From assembly GCF_024206475.1 (NCBI RefSeq), contig NZ_JAMBPR010000052.1, forward strand, positions 1 to 62,979: a stretch of DNA of 62,979 nt. The letters run 5' to 3'. This document shows positions 51,473 to 60,727 of this stretch, piece by piece. The position numbers and the translations under genes were made by a program. The stretch is from Paraburkholderia sp. CNPSo 3274 (GTDB lineage: Bacteria; Pseudomonadota; Gammaproteobacteria; Burkholderiales; Burkholderiaceae). Under the pieces are notes generated by a model that was given only the letters and a program-made list of their open reading frames with translations, did not search any database and was not told the origin of the DNA. Numbering within the stretch: position 1 is the first letter of the stretch; each line of letters opens with the position of its first letter.

Positions 51473-52828
51473 ATGAGTAGAACTAATGTCAATCCAGGTC
51501 CGCCCTTGGCCGTGCTCGACTTCGTGGCAATCGGCCTCGGGCCGTTCAATCTGAGTCTCGCCTGCCTGGCCGATCCGATCCGCGATCTGCGCGGCCTATT
51601 CCTCGAACGCAACGAGGACTTCGACTGGCACCCGGGCATGCTGATCGACGACACCACGCTGCAAAACCCGTTTCTCGCCGACCTCGTGAGCCTCGCGGAT
51701 CCCAAAAGCAAGTTCAGCTTCCTCAACTACTGCAAGCAGGAAGGCAAACTCTATGCGTATTACATTCGCGAGCGCTTTTATCTGAGCCGCGCCGAATATA
51801 ACCGCTACTGCAAATGGGCTATCAGGCAGCTTTCGAGCATCGCGTTCGGCTCGAGTGTGGAGCACGTTGAATACGACGCCCAGCAAGGCCATTACGTGGT
51901 GCGCGGTCGGCACGTGCGCACCGGCCAGCCGTTCACGCATCGCGCCGCGCGCCTCGTGATCGGCGTGGGTTCCGTCCCGCAGTTGCCGCCGTGCTGCGGC
52001 GAGCTGCGCGCGCGCTGCATCCATAGCGCGCATTACGTGGCGCGCAAAGCCGAGCTGCAGCAAAAGCGCTCGATCGCCGTGATTGGCAGCGGTCAGAGCG
52101 CAGCCGAGATATTCTACGACCTGCTCAAGGAAAGCGACGAGCACGACTACACGCTCACATGGATCACGCGTTCGCCGCGTTTTTTCCAGATGGAAAACAC
52201 AAAGCTCACGCTGGAAATGATCTCGCCCGACTATATCGACTACTTCTACAACCTGCCGGACGGCGTGCGCGAAAACATCATCGCCAAGCAGGACAGTCTC
52301 TACAAAGGCGTGAACGCCTCGCTCATCAACCAGATTTACGACCTGCTCGACGACCGCCGCAGCCGCGGCAGCAACAGCGCGCGCCTCATCACCAATTCCG
52401 AGCTGAGCGCCTGCCATCACGACCGCATCGACGACCGCTTTCACCTGCGCTTCGTGCAGCGCGACGAGGGCGTGCAATATACCCATGTCACGGACGGCGC
52501 GATCTTCGCGACCGGCTATGGGCAGAACGTGCCCGGCTTCATCGACGGCATTCGCGCTCGCATCCGCTGGGACGACAAGGGGCGCTACCGTCTCTCGCGC
52601 AACTATGCGATCGACGTGAGCGGGCGCGAGATCTTCGTGCAAAACGCGGGGCTCTACAGCCACGGCCTGACCAACCCCGATCTTGGCATGAGCTGCTATC
52701 GCAACTCCTGCATTCTGCGCGAGCTGACCGGCGTGGAGCACTACAAGATTGAACGGCGTATCGCACTCCAGGACTTCTCGGTGCCCGACACCGAAGCGTT
52801 TGTGAAGACGCCGCTGGAGGCGCAATGA
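51473..52828 (+). CDS. alcA: ornithine/putrescine N-hydroxylase of siderophore synthesis (AlcA-like)
   Basis: 451 residues from ATG 51473, with AGGTGAAAG upstream (51440 is possible). FAD motif GLGPFNLSLA, NADPH motif VIGSGQSAAEIF and the C-terminal FATGYGQNVPG identify the SidA/IucD/PvdA family. It hydroxylates a diamine nitrogen, making the N-hydroxy group of the hydroxamate; with AlcB/C/E here the substrate is probably putrescine. It heads the operon; the next gene overlaps its end by four bases. Confidence 0.88.
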   Translation: MSRTNVNPGPPLAVLDFVAIGLGPFNLSLACLADPIRDLRGLFLERNEDFDWHPGMLIDDTTLQNPFLADLVSLADPKSKFSFLNYCKQEGKLYAYYIRERFYLSRAEYNRYCKWAIRQLSSIAFGSSVEHVEYDAQQGHYVVRGRHVRTGQPFTHRAARLVIGVGSVPQLPPCCGELRARCIHSAHYVARKAELQQKRSIAVIGSGQSAAEIFYDLLKESDEHDYTLTWITRSPRFFQMENTKLTLEMISPDYIDYFYNLPDGVRENIIAKQDSLYKGVNASLINQIYDLLDDRRSRGSNSARLITNSELSACHHDRIDDRFHLRFVQRDEGVQYTHVTDGAIFATGYGQNVPGFIDGIRARIRWDDKGRYRLSRNYAIDVSGREIFVQNAGLYSHGLTNPDLGMSCYRNSCILRELTGVEHYKIERRIALQDFSVPDTEAFVKTPLEAQ

Positions 52829-54048
52829 AGCTGCGCAGCACGATTATCCTGATGACGATCTTCGCCGTCGTCAGCGACGCGATCCTGATTCCGTTCTACC
52901 CGCAATTCTTCGCCGCGCGCTATGGCGTGACGAGCCCTGTGCATGCGGGCGCTTACGTGGCGTTCATCTCCATTGTCGTCATGCTCACGCTACCGCTGTG
53001 GGCGCGCATTGCGAAGCGCCTCGACGCCATGCATCTGCTCGTCTACACGCAGTGTGCCGCGGGCGTGCTTTCGGTAGCGAGCTACTTCGCGGCGACGGTG
53101 CCGCTCTTCTGGATGCTCTCGCTCGCGATGTTCGCGTGCAAAAGCAGCTATCTGCTGATGTACCCGTACATGATGCGGCTCGAAGCGAAGGAATCGCATG
53201 CGCATACCATCGGCGTGCTTTCGGTGGTGGTGCACTTCGGCGCGATTGCGGGCGCGGTGGCAGGCGGCTTCGTCATGCAGGTCTGGGACGCGCATCACTG
53301 CATCTTCGCCATGGCCGCCGGCGACTTCGTGCAGATGGCGATCTGCCTTGCGCTGATCCGCACCCATGGCATCGCGCGGCGCTGCCGGTTTGCGGGCGTG
53401 GCCGATGAAACGCAGGTCAAGCCGGGTCTGCGTGCGCGCATGCCGATCCTGCGCCTCGCTCTGCTCATGCTCGCGTTCGAATTCTGCGTGTATCTCATCC
53501 GGCCGTTCATGGCGTCGTATTGGCAAGCGGTCACCCACGCGCCCGGCGAGCTGGTTTCGGGGCTCGTGTTCGCCATTCCGGGCATGGTCGCGCTCGTCGC
53601 GCTGCGCCTGAACAAGCGCCTCGCCTCGCAGGGCAAGCGCGTGCCCGACCACATGCTCGCGAACCTGTTGCTGTGTACCGCCGGCATGCTGCTGCAAGGC
53701 GTGGAGGCGCCGCTGTGGATCGTCGCGGGTCGCGTGATGTTCGGCTGGGCGCTGTTCCAGATCGTCGTGAAGCTCGACGTGACGATGTTCGCATTGAGCA
53801 CGCCCGCCTCGTATGCCGCCGATTACAGCGTCATCAACTTCTTCCAGAACCTTGGCGTGCTGCTGGCCTCGTTCGCGGCCGGCGCCATTGTCGACGATGC
53901 GGGCATGCGTGCGCCGTTCTTCGTTGCGTCCGTGGGCCTCGTTTTCACGGCGCTCGCGAGCGTCTGGCTGCTCGCCCAGCCGCGCGCCAAGGAGGCCGCC
54001 CTTTCCAACCCGATTGCCGAAACAGGAGTCACCGCCCGTGCGAACTGA
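52825..54048 (+). CDS. MFS transporter, likely siderophore exporter (AlcS-like)
   Basis: 407 residues with about 12 transmembrane helices; begins MKLRSTIILMTIFAVVSDAI. It lies within the biosynthetic operon (overlapping alcA by four bases and alcB by eleven), so it should export the finished siderophore as AlcS does in Bordetella. There alcS is outside the alcABCDE block; here it is second in order. It lacks obvious drug-pump signatures that would suggest another role. Confidence 0.82.
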   Translation: MKLRSTIILMTIFAVVSDAILIPFYPQFFAARYGVTSPVHAGAYVAFISIVVMLTLPLWARIAKRLDAMHLLVYTQCAAGVLSVASYFAATVPLFWMLSLAMFACKSSYLLMYPYMMRLEAKESHAHTIGVLSVVVHFGAIAGAVAGGFVMQVWDAHHCIFAMAAGDFVQMAICLALIRTHGIARRCRFAGVADETQVKPGLRARMPILRLALLMLAFEFCVYLIRPFMASYWQAVTHAPGELVSGLVFAIPGMVALVALRLNKRLASQGKRVPDHMLANLLLCTAGMLLQGVEAPLWIVAGRVMFGWALFQIVVKLDVTMFALSTPASYAADYSVINFFQNLGVLLASFAAGAIVDDAGMRAPFFVASVGLVFTALASVWLLAQPRAKEAALSNPIAETGVTARAN

Positions 54049-54637
54049 AATCGCCGCTGACGAAATTGCGCTGCGTCATGTCCCGGCTGCACGCATGGCC
54101 AGGCTCGAGGCCTTTCACATCCGCCCGCTCGACGCGCAACGCGACGCGCCCACGCTGCACCGCTGGTTCATCGAAGAACGCGCCGCGTTCTGGAACATGC
54201 GCGACAAGAGCGTGGCGGACGTGGCCGCGTTTTATCAGGCTATCGAGGACGCGGGGCACGCGCGAGCCTGGCTCGGGTTGCAGGATGACACACCCGCCTT
54301 CCTGTTCGAAAGCTACGACCCGGTTCACGAAGAGATCGGCGAGCACTACGACGTGTGCGCAGGCGACCTCGGCATGCATCTGTTCGTCGGACCTGCTGCC
54401 AGGCGTACATCGGGCTATACGCGCCACGTGTTCGAAACGCTCATGGCGTTCCTGTTCGAGCGCCTTGGCGCACAACGTGTCGTCGTCGAGCCGGATGCGC
54501 GTAACACACGTATACATGCTCTGAATCGCGCGGTGGGCTTCGTATATACGAAGGACGTCGCGTTTCGCGAGAAGACCGCGTCGCTCGCGTTCTGCACACG
54601 AACCGCTTTTTACGCTTGCATTACGCAGGATCACTAA
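54038..54637 (+). CDS. alcB: siderophore acyltransferase (AlcB/IucB-like)
   Basis: 199 residues from GTG 54038, with AGGAG twelve bases upstream; it overlaps the MFS stop. The IucB/RhbD-type GNAT domain shows LHRWFIEERAAFWNMRD, GMHLFVGPAARRTSG and RVVVEPDARNTRIHALNRAVGF. It transfers an acyl group, succinyl in alcaligin-type pathways, to the N-hydroxyamine made by AlcA. A longer open frame from 53813 lies inside the MFS gene and is spurious. Confidence 0.88.
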   Translation: MRTEIAADEIALRHVPAARMARLEAFHIRPLDAQRDAPTLHRWFIEERAAFWNMRDKSVADVAAFYQAIEDAGHARAWLGLQDDTPAFLFESYDPVHEEIGEHYDVCAGDLGMHLFVGPAARRTSGYTRHVFETLMAFLFERLGAQRVVVEPDARNTRIHALNRAVGFVYTKDVAFREKTASLAFCTRTAFYACITQDH

Positions 54638-54658
54638 ATTCAATAAGGACATCGCATC

Positions 54659-56551
54659 ATGAATCACGTCGCAACCCAGGCTTCCATGCAACATGTTCTC
54701 CTCACGCCCCACGAGGCTACCGCCCACCTTACTCCCGAGGTGTGGCAGCGCGCGAACCGCATGCTGGTGCGCAAGGCCATTGCCGAGTACGCACACGAGC
54801 TGATCGTCGAGCCACAGCGTGCAGGCGATGCGCCCGGCGAGCACTACGCGCGCTATGCGCTGGAATCCGACGACGGCACACGCGTCTACACCTTCGATGC
54901 GCGCCTGCTCGCGCTGCGCCACTGGAGCATTCGCGCCGAAACCATCGTGTGTTCGCAGGATGGCGCGCCGCAACCGCTGGACGCGCTCGCCTTCATTCTC
55001 GACGTGAAAGCGCGGCTTGGCATCAAGGAGGAAATGCTGCCCATTTACCTCGATGAAATCAGCAGCACGCTGTATGGCGCGGCCTACAAAGCTGTGAAAG
55101 ATGGTCCGAACACGTCCGAACTCCTCGATGCCGATTTTCAGGCGATCGAATCCGCGATGAGCGAGGGCCATCCGGGCTTCGTCGCCAACAACGGCAGGCT
55201 CGGCTTCGACGCGGGCGACTATCACGCGTTCGCGCCCGAGGCGGGCTCGCCGGTCCAGATCGTCTGGCTCGCCGTGCACAAGGAGAATGCAGCGTTCCAC
55301 AGCGCCGCCGACCTCGACTACGAACAGCTCATGGAAGAAGAACTGGGCGTGCAGACCATCGCGCGCTTTCGCTCGATGGTCGAAGCACGTGGCGTGGACT
55401 TTGCGGACTATCGGCTGATGCCGGCGCACCCGTGGCAGTGGTTCAACAAGCTTTCGATCGCGTTTGCGAGCTATGTCGCGACCAACCGCATCATTTGCCT
55501 CGGCTTCGGCGAGGACCGCTATCTGGCCCAGCAGTCGATCCGCACGTTCTTCAATCTCTCTGACCGTTCGAAACGCTATGTGAAGACGTCACTCTCGATT
55601 CTCAACATGGGCTTCATGCGGGGGCTCTCGCCGTACTACATGTCGGGCACGCCCGCCATCAACGACTTCATCAAAGGCCTCGTGGCGAGCGATCCTTATC
55701 TGCAGGACAAAGGGTTCACCATGCTGCGCGAAGTCGCGTCCATCGGTTTTCGCAATCGCTATTACGAAGCGGCCGTCCAGGTGGATAGCCCCTACAAGAA
55801 GATGTTTTCGGCACTCTGGCGCGAGAATCCGCTCAGGCTCGCGGCACAAGGCCAGCGGCTCATGACCATGGCCGCGCTGCTGCATACGGACCGCCATGGC
55901 GAGGCGCTGCTGCCCGCGCTGATCGAGGCTTCGGGGCTCACGGCGCAAGCCTGGCTCGAGCGCTACATGGAGGCGTACCTGGCTCCCCTCGTCCATTGCT
56001 TTTACGCGCACGATCTCGTGTTCATGCCGCACGGCGAGAATCTCATCCTGGTGCTCGAAAATCATGTGCCTGTGCGCGCGATCATGAAGGACATCGCGGA
56101 AGAATCTGCAATCCTTAACAAGGACGCGCAGCTTCCGGAAAACGTCAAGCGCCTCGCCGTGGACGTGCCCGAGCGCGTCAAGCTGCTCGCGATCTTCATC
56201 GACGTGTTCGACGGCTTTTTCCGCTACATGAATCAGGTACTCGTCGAGCACGGTTGCTGCACGGAAGACCAGTTCTGGGACTCGGTGGCGCGCTGCGTCG
56301 CGCGCTATCAGGACGAGCACCCGCAACTCGCGCGCAAATACGCCGATTACGACCTCTTCGCGCCCGTGTTCCTGCACTCGTGCCTGAACCGTCTGCAGCT
56401 GGGAAACAACCTGCAGATGGTCAATCTCGCCGATCCCGCGGGCAATCTGAAGATGGCGGGCAATCTGCGCAATCCGCTGGCGGGCAGGCGCGGCGCGCCG
56501 CGAGATGCCGCGCAGGCGAATGGCATGAGCGCCGAAGCGGTCGCGGCATAA
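54659..56551 (+). CDS. alcC: NIS siderophore synthetase (IucA/IucC family, AlcC-like)
   Basis: 630 residues with AAGGA before ATG 54659. Family marks: EGHPGFVANNGRLGFDAGDY near the N-terminal third, HPWQWFNKL, and a C-terminal FhuF-like region with HDLVFMPHGENLILVLENH. It joins and cyclises two N-hydroxy-N-succinyl-diamine units with ATP, giving the macrocyclic dihydroxamate. It lies 21 bases after alcB and two before alcD. Length and order match AlcC of Bordetella. Confidence 0.9.
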   Translation: MNHVATQASMQHVLLTPHEATAHLTPEVWQRANRMLVRKAIAEYAHELIVEPQRAGDAPGEHYARYALESDDGTRVYTFDARLLALRHWSIRAETIVCSQDGAPQPLDALAFILDVKARLGIKEEMLPIYLDEISSTLYGAAYKAVKDGPNTSELLDADFQAIESAMSEGHPGFVANNGRLGFDAGDYHAFAPEAGSPVQIVWLAVHKENAAFHSAADLDYEQLMEEELGVQTIARFRSMVEARGVDFADYRLMPAHPWQWFNKLSIAFASYVATNRIICLGFGEDRYLAQQSIRTFFNLSDRSKRYVKTSLSILNMGFMRGLSPYYMSGTPAINDFIKGLVASDPYLQDKGFTMLREVASIGFRNRYYEAAVQVDSPYKKMFSALWRENPLRLAAQGQRLMTMAALLHTDRHGEALLPALIEASGLTAQAWLERYMEAYLAPLVHCFYAHDLVFMPHGENLILVLENHVPVRAIMKDIAEESAILNKDAQLPENVKRLAVDVPERVKLLAIFIDVFDGFFRYMNQVLVEHGCCTEDQFWDSVARCVARYQDEHPQLARKYADYDLFAPVFLHSCLNRLQLGNNLQMVNLADPAGNLKMAGNLRNPLAGRRGAPRDAAQANGMSAEAVAA

Positions 56552-56553
56552 GC

Positions 56554-57327
56554 ATGGCCGCAAACCGCGCGCTCGACGACATGCTGCATCTCGCCGCGCG
56601 GCTCGTACCGGGGTTGCAGGGCGTGGTAGCCGCGCGACCCGCACAAGGCATCGTGCATACGCGCCCTGCACCGCCCAACAGCGAAACCAATCGCGCTGCG
56701 CTCGATGCGCTCTTTACCTTCTGGTCGCGCACCTACCCCGAAGCGGGCCGCCCCTACTGGTCGTCGCGCTGCTGGGGCATCCTGATCTGGCAACCGCTCT
56801 ACTTGAGCGTGATCGGGGTGCATGCGGCTGGCGTGTCCCTGTCGCTGGCGGACATCGCGCAGCCCATTGCCGAGGGCTGGACCCGCGAGGTCCGCATACG
56901 CGATCACGAACCGGCGCAGGGCGACACGCACGCGCTGATCACGCACGCCGCACGCGAAATCCTCTCGTGTTGCGAGCAGATGGACGACGAGTTGATGCCG
57001 GTGATCCGTCTGAATCCAGCATCGGCGCGCGGCACGCAAGCCGACGTGGTGCTCGCCGCACTGCTTGCGGCGCGCAAGGCGCAGCCCGCATGGAGTGACG
57101 CACAGGTCGAGGCGCACGGCCGGCAATGGCTCGCGGCGCTCGGCCTGCAAGGCTACTCAGGCTATTTCCCGTTCTCGCGCACGAACGGCGCAAGCGCGCT
57201 CGCGCTGGAGCGTCGCACCTGCTGCTACCACTATCGCCGCCGCGACGGCGGACTCTGCAGCACCTGCCCGCGGCTCGCAAAGCATGAACGCATCGTGCGC
57301 CTGAACGCGCAACACGAAACAGGATGA
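56554..57327 (+). CDS. alcD: siderophore-iron reductase of FhuF type (AlcD-like)
   Basis: 257 residues from ATG 56554. The C-terminus has RTCCYHYRRRDGGLCSTCPR, the CC-x10-C-x2-C pattern that binds the [2Fe-2S] cluster of FhuF-type ferric-siderophore reductases. Such proteins release iron from the imported ferri-siderophore in the cytoplasm. AlcD of Bordetella occupies the same position in its operon and is less well characterised. Confidence 0.8.
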   Translation: MAANRALDDMLHLAARLVPGLQGVVAARPAQGIVHTRPAPPNSETNRAALDALFTFWSRTYPEAGRPYWSSRCWGILIWQPLYLSVIGVHAAGVSLSLADIAQPIAEGWTREVRIRDHEPAQGDTHALITHAAREILSCCEQMDDELMPVIRLNPASARGTQADVVLAALLAARKAQPAWSDAQVEAHGRQWLAALGLQGYSGYFPFSRTNGASALALERRTCCYHYRRRDGGLCSTCPRLAKHERIVRLNAQHETG

Positions 57328-57336
57328 ACCCGACCG

Positions 57337-58512
57337 ATGAACGATATCAGTGACCTCGCGCATCTCGCGCTGCCGCCCGATACGGAGGAAGCGCACGGGC
57401 AATTGCCCGCGAGCGCCTATTTCGACGAGGCGCTGTTCGAGCGCGAGATGGCGCGTATCTTCGCGCACTCGGCGCTATACGTGGGCCACGAACAGTCGGT
57501 GCCCGAGCGCGGCGACTGGCGGCACCTGCCGCAGGATGAAGGCGGCCGCGTGCTGGTGCGCGGCGAGAGCGGCGTGCAATTGCTCTCGAACGTCTGCCGC
57601 CATCGCCAGGCGCTCATGCTGGGCGGCATGGCTGGCAACGTCGCTGCGACCGGCGGTGCCCCCGCGCAAGGCAATCTCGCCGCGAGCGGCGGCAACATCG
57701 TGTGTCCATTGCATCGCTGGACGTACGCTCCTGGCGGCGAACTGATCGGCGCGCCCGAGTTCGAGCGCAAGCCGTGCCGCAATCTCGAACGTTTCGAACT
57801 GCGAAATTGCCATGGGCTGCTCTATGAAGGACCTCGCGAGCCCGCGCGCGACATGGCGCGCGTGTTCGCCCGACCGGAGTTCGACTTCTCCGAGTACGTG
57901 CTCGATCACGTCGAAACGCATACCTGCCGGTACAACTGGAAAACTTTCATCGAAGTCTATCTGGAGGACTATCACGTCGCGCCATTCCATCCAGGGCTCG
58001 GGCGCTTCGTAACCTGCGAAACGCTCGACTGGGAATTCGCCGAGACGTACAGCATGCAGCGCGTGGGCGTGCACGCCGCGCTTGCGCAGCCGGGTTCGGA
58101 AATCTATCGCGCGTGGCACGATAGATTGCTCGATTATCGCGGCGGCGCGGCGCCCGAGTTCGGCGCCATCTGGCTCGCGTATTTCCCCACGCAGATGATC
58201 GAGCTATACCCGCACGTGCTCGTGGTCTCGACGCTGTATCCGAAGAGCCCGCAGGAAACGCTCAACGTGGTGGAGTTCTACTACCCTGAAGAGATCGCGG
58301 CATTCGAGCGCGAGTTCATCGACGCCCAGCGCGCTGCGTATCTGGAGACGATGATCGAGGACGACGAGATCGCCGAGCGCATGGACGCGGGACGCCTGCG
58401 CCTCCACAGGCGCGGCATCAGCGACGCCGGGCCGTATCAGTCGCCGCTCGAAGACGGCATGCGCCATTTCCATGCGTGGTATCGGCGCGCCCTCGCGGGG
58501 CCTCTCGCGTGA
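57337..58512 (+). CDS. alcE: Rieske non-heme iron oxygenase (AlcE-like)
   Basis: 391 residues. Rieske ligands in VCRHRQALM (C-x-H) and IVCPLHRW (C-x2-H); mononuclear iron ligands in EDYHVAPFHPG. It should hydroxylate a carbon of the diamine backbone, which separates alcaligin from putrebactin and bisucaberin. Its presence is the main reason to predict an alcaligin-type product. It lies nine bases after alcD and ends the operon; the converging reductase gene ends 80 bases later. Confidence 0.87.
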   Translation: MNDISDLAHLALPPDTEEAHGQLPASAYFDEALFEREMARIFAHSALYVGHEQSVPERGDWRHLPQDEGGRVLVRGESGVQLLSNVCRHRQALMLGGMAGNVAATGGAPAQGNLAASGGNIVCPLHRWTYAPGGELIGAPEFERKPCRNLERFELRNCHGLLYEGPREPARDMARVFARPEFDFSEYVLDHVETHTCRYNWKTFIEVYLEDYHVAPFHPGLGRFVTCETLDWEFAETYSMQRVGVHAALAQPGSEIYRAWHDRLLDYRGGAAPEFGAIWLAYFPTQMIELYPHVLVVSTLYPKSPQETLNVVEFYYPEEIAAFEREFIDAQRAAYLETMIEDDEIAERMDAGRLRLHRRGISDAGPYQSPLEDGMRHFHAWYRRALAGPLA

Positions 58513-58591
58513 GCCACGCGAAACCGCGCTGGGCAGACGGCTTCGCATTGACGCGGCGAATGGAACGCACGCCCCGCACCTGCTCGTCCCG

Positions 58592-59665
58592 TCAGGCGCC
58601 AGCCACTTCGCTCAAGCTGGGATAGTCCGTATAGCCTTGCGCGGCGCCCCCAAAGAAGCCGTTGCGTTCCGCCGCGTTCATCGCCGCGTTGCGCTGCAGG
58701 CGGGTGACGAAATCCGGATTCGCCAGCACCATCTGACCGTAGGACTCCAGATCCGCCAGCCCCGTCGCCACATCGTCGCCAATCTGTTCGCGCGGGCGGC
58801 CTGCCCGGTTCACGATCAACGCGCCCTTCCACAGCTTGCGAATGTCGCCCAGCAGCGCCTCGTCGCCCTGATGCGCGATGTGCAGATAGGCGAGCCCCAG
58901 CTTGTCGAGTTCGGCCACCAGATAGTGGTAAAGATCGGGGCCTTGCGCGCCTTCGTCGATGCCCCACAGCGTCGCGCCAGGCGAAAGCCGGATGGCCGTG
59001 CGGTCCGCGCCGATTTCCCCGGCAATGGCGGCCGCGACTTCAAGCGCAAAGCGTGCGCGGTTTTCAATCGAGCCGCCGTATTCGTCGGTGCGCATATTGG
59101 CGCTCGGCGCGAAGAACTGCTGAACCAGATAGGCATTCGCGCCGTGGATTTCGACACCGTCCGCGCCGGCATCGACCGCGCGGCGGGCGGCGGCGCGGAA
59201 ATCCAGGACGGTGCGGCGGATTTCCTCGGTACTCAGGGCACGCGGCACGGGAATGTCCTGCATGCCGCTGGCCGTGAACATGGCCGTGCCCGGCGCAATG
59301 GCGGAAGGCGCGACACCCACGCGGTGGTGCCGCGTATTGTCGGGATGCGACATGCGGCCGGCGTGCATGAGCTGAATGAAGAGATGGCCGCCTCTCGCAT
59401 GCACGGCCGATGTGACCTTTTTCCACCCGGCGACATGCGCATCGCTATAAATGCCGGGGGTGGTGAGGTAGCCCTGTCCATCTTCCGAAGGCTGCGTACC
59501 TTCGGAGACGATCAATCCGACGCTCGCACGCTGGGCGTAATACTCGGCGGCCAGTTCTCCGGGCGTGCCGTCGGCCAGCGCGCGCGAGCGGGTCATGGGC
59601 GCCATGACCAGACGGTTTGGCAGCGTATAACGCCCGACGCGCACGGAATTGAAAAGCTTGCTCAT
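58592..59665 (-). CDS. nemA: Old Yellow Enzyme-family alkene reductase (NemA-like)
   Basis: 357 residues from ATG 59663-59665, behind GAGGTGATC. It starts MSKLFNSVRVGRYTLPNRLV. The substrate pair is in EIHGANAYLVQQFFAPSANM (His, Asn, then Tyr), and EYGGSIENR is the family signature. An FMN/NAD(P)H reductase of activated alkenes, maleimides or nitro compounds. It is divergent from a LysR gene that probably controls it. Confidence 0.9.
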   Translation of the reverse strand: MSKLFNSVRVGRYTLPNRLVMAPMTRSRALADGTPGELAAEYYAQRASVGLIVSEGTQPSEDGQGYLTTPGIYSDAHVAGWKKVTSAVHARGGHLFIQLMHAGRMSHPDNTRHHRVGVAPSAIAPGTAMFTASGMQDIPVPRALSTEEIRRTVLDFRAAARRAVDAGADGVEIHGANAYLVQQFFAPSANMRTDEYGGSIENRARFALEVAAAIAGEIGADRTAIRLSPGATLWGIDEGAQGPDLYHYLVAELDKLGLAYLHIAHQGDEALLGDIRKLWKGALIVNRAGRPREQIGDDVATGLADLESYGQMVLANPDFVTRLQRNAAMNAAERNGFFGGAAQGYTDYPSLSEVAGA

Positions 59666-59769
59666 GATGATCACCTCGACTGGTTTGGATGGGTGCATCA
59701 TCGCCTGCTTCACGATTGGGATAAATATGGTAATTTGGATATCATTGATCCGTTGATGGAGCAGTCAAG
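59666..59769. promoter_or_regulatory. divergent promoter region of nemA and its LysR gene
   Basis: 104 bases hold both promoters. The AT-rich core GGTAATTTGGATATCATTGA (about 59730-59749) contains T-N11-A arrangements that LysR proteins favour, so the operator is probably here. Confidence 0.45.
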
Positions 59770-60642
59770 GTGGAACTACTGAACGACATGGCCTTGTTCG
59801 TGGAGGTCGTCAAAGCCAGGGGGTTTCGCAGCGCCGCAGACGCGATAGGGATGCCGAACTCCACCATTTCACGCCGCATCAGCGGCCTGGAAAAAGCAAT
59901 CGGACTGCGCCTGCTGCATCGCACGACGCGCAAGATCGAGTTGACCGAAGCGGGCCAGATCTACTTCGAGCGCTGCAAGCGCATTGTCGATGAAGCCCGC
60001 CTCGCGCACGAGCAGCTAGGCGACATGGTCGCGCAGCCGAGCGGCGTGCTACGGGCCTCGTTCCCGGTCGATTTCGCCGTCACCTACCTCGCGCCCTTGA
60101 TCGCTGAATTCGCCCGCCTGTACCCGGCCATCTCCTTCGATTTCGAACTGAATCCGCGGCGTGTCGATCTGGTGAGCGACCCGTTCGATGTGGCGATTCG
60201 CATCGGGGAGTCCGAAAGCTCGCAACTCATCGCGCGTCCGCTGGCGTCGCTCACGCCATACCTCTATGCCTCGCCGGGCTATCTCGAGCGGGCTGGCGAG
60301 CCAGGCAAACCGGGCGACCTGGAACAGCACGAATGCCTGGTCATCCTGAAGGCTGACACGTGGACCTTGCACGACGCAAAGCGCACGAGCACCGTGAAGG
60401 TGGGCGGACGATTCACGCTCAACAGCGTCGGCATGATCCGACGCCTCGCCGCGCTCGATATGGGCATCGTGCTGTTGCCGGAAGAAGTCGTGGCAGACGA
60501 GGTGGCCAGTGGAACGTTGCGCCGGATTCTGCCGCAGTGGCATGGCACGCCCACTTCGGTCTACGCCATTACGGAAACGCGTCTGCTGCCGGCCAAAACG
60601 CAGCGCTTCATTGAGTTTCTTCGGGAGCGGCTGGCGCGCTAG
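59770..60642 (+). CDS. LysR-family regulator, probable controller of nemA
   Basis: 290 residues from GTG 59770 (MELLNDMALFVEVVKARGF); ATG 59788 is possible. The N-terminal helix-turn-helix (AADAIGMPNSTISRRISGLE) and a substrate-binding domain (LRASFPVDFAVTYLAPLIAEF, FDVAIRIGESE) are complete. This CrgA/AaeR-like branch commonly regulates a divergent oxidoreductase. A bidirectional hairpin terminator follows. Confidence 0.88.
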   Translation: MELLNDMALFVEVVKARGFRSAADAIGMPNSTISRRISGLEKAIGLRLLHRTTRKIELTEAGQIYFERCKRIVDEARLAHEQLGDMVAQPSGVLRASFPVDFAVTYLAPLIAEFARLYPAISFDFELNPRRVDLVSDPFDVAIRIGESESSQLIARPLASLTPYLYASPGYLERAGEPGKPGDLEQHECLVILKADTWTLHDAKRTSTVKVGGRFTLNSVGMIRRLAALDMGIVLLPEEVVADEVASGTLRRILPQWHGTPTSVYAITETRLLPAKTQRFIEFLRERLAR

Positions 60643-60649
60643 CAAGCCC

Positions 60650-60695
60650 AAAAAACAAAGGGCGATCTCGCATCAACAGCGTGATCGCCCTTTTG
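60650..60695. terminator. bidirectional terminator between the LysR and DUF3443 genes
   Basis: GGGCGATC (60660-60667) pairs with GATCGCCC (60683-60690), flanked by AAAAAACAAA on the left and TTTT on the right. It sits between two convergent genes and can end transcription from both sides. Confidence 0.75.
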
Positions 60696-60727
60696 CCGCG
60701 TCGGGAATGTACGCGGTCAATCAGCCA

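Noticed and set aside
54029..55429. 466-codon minus-strand frame opposite alcB/alcC
   Set aside because: Shadow frame; alcB and alcC on the plus strand carry clear family motifs.
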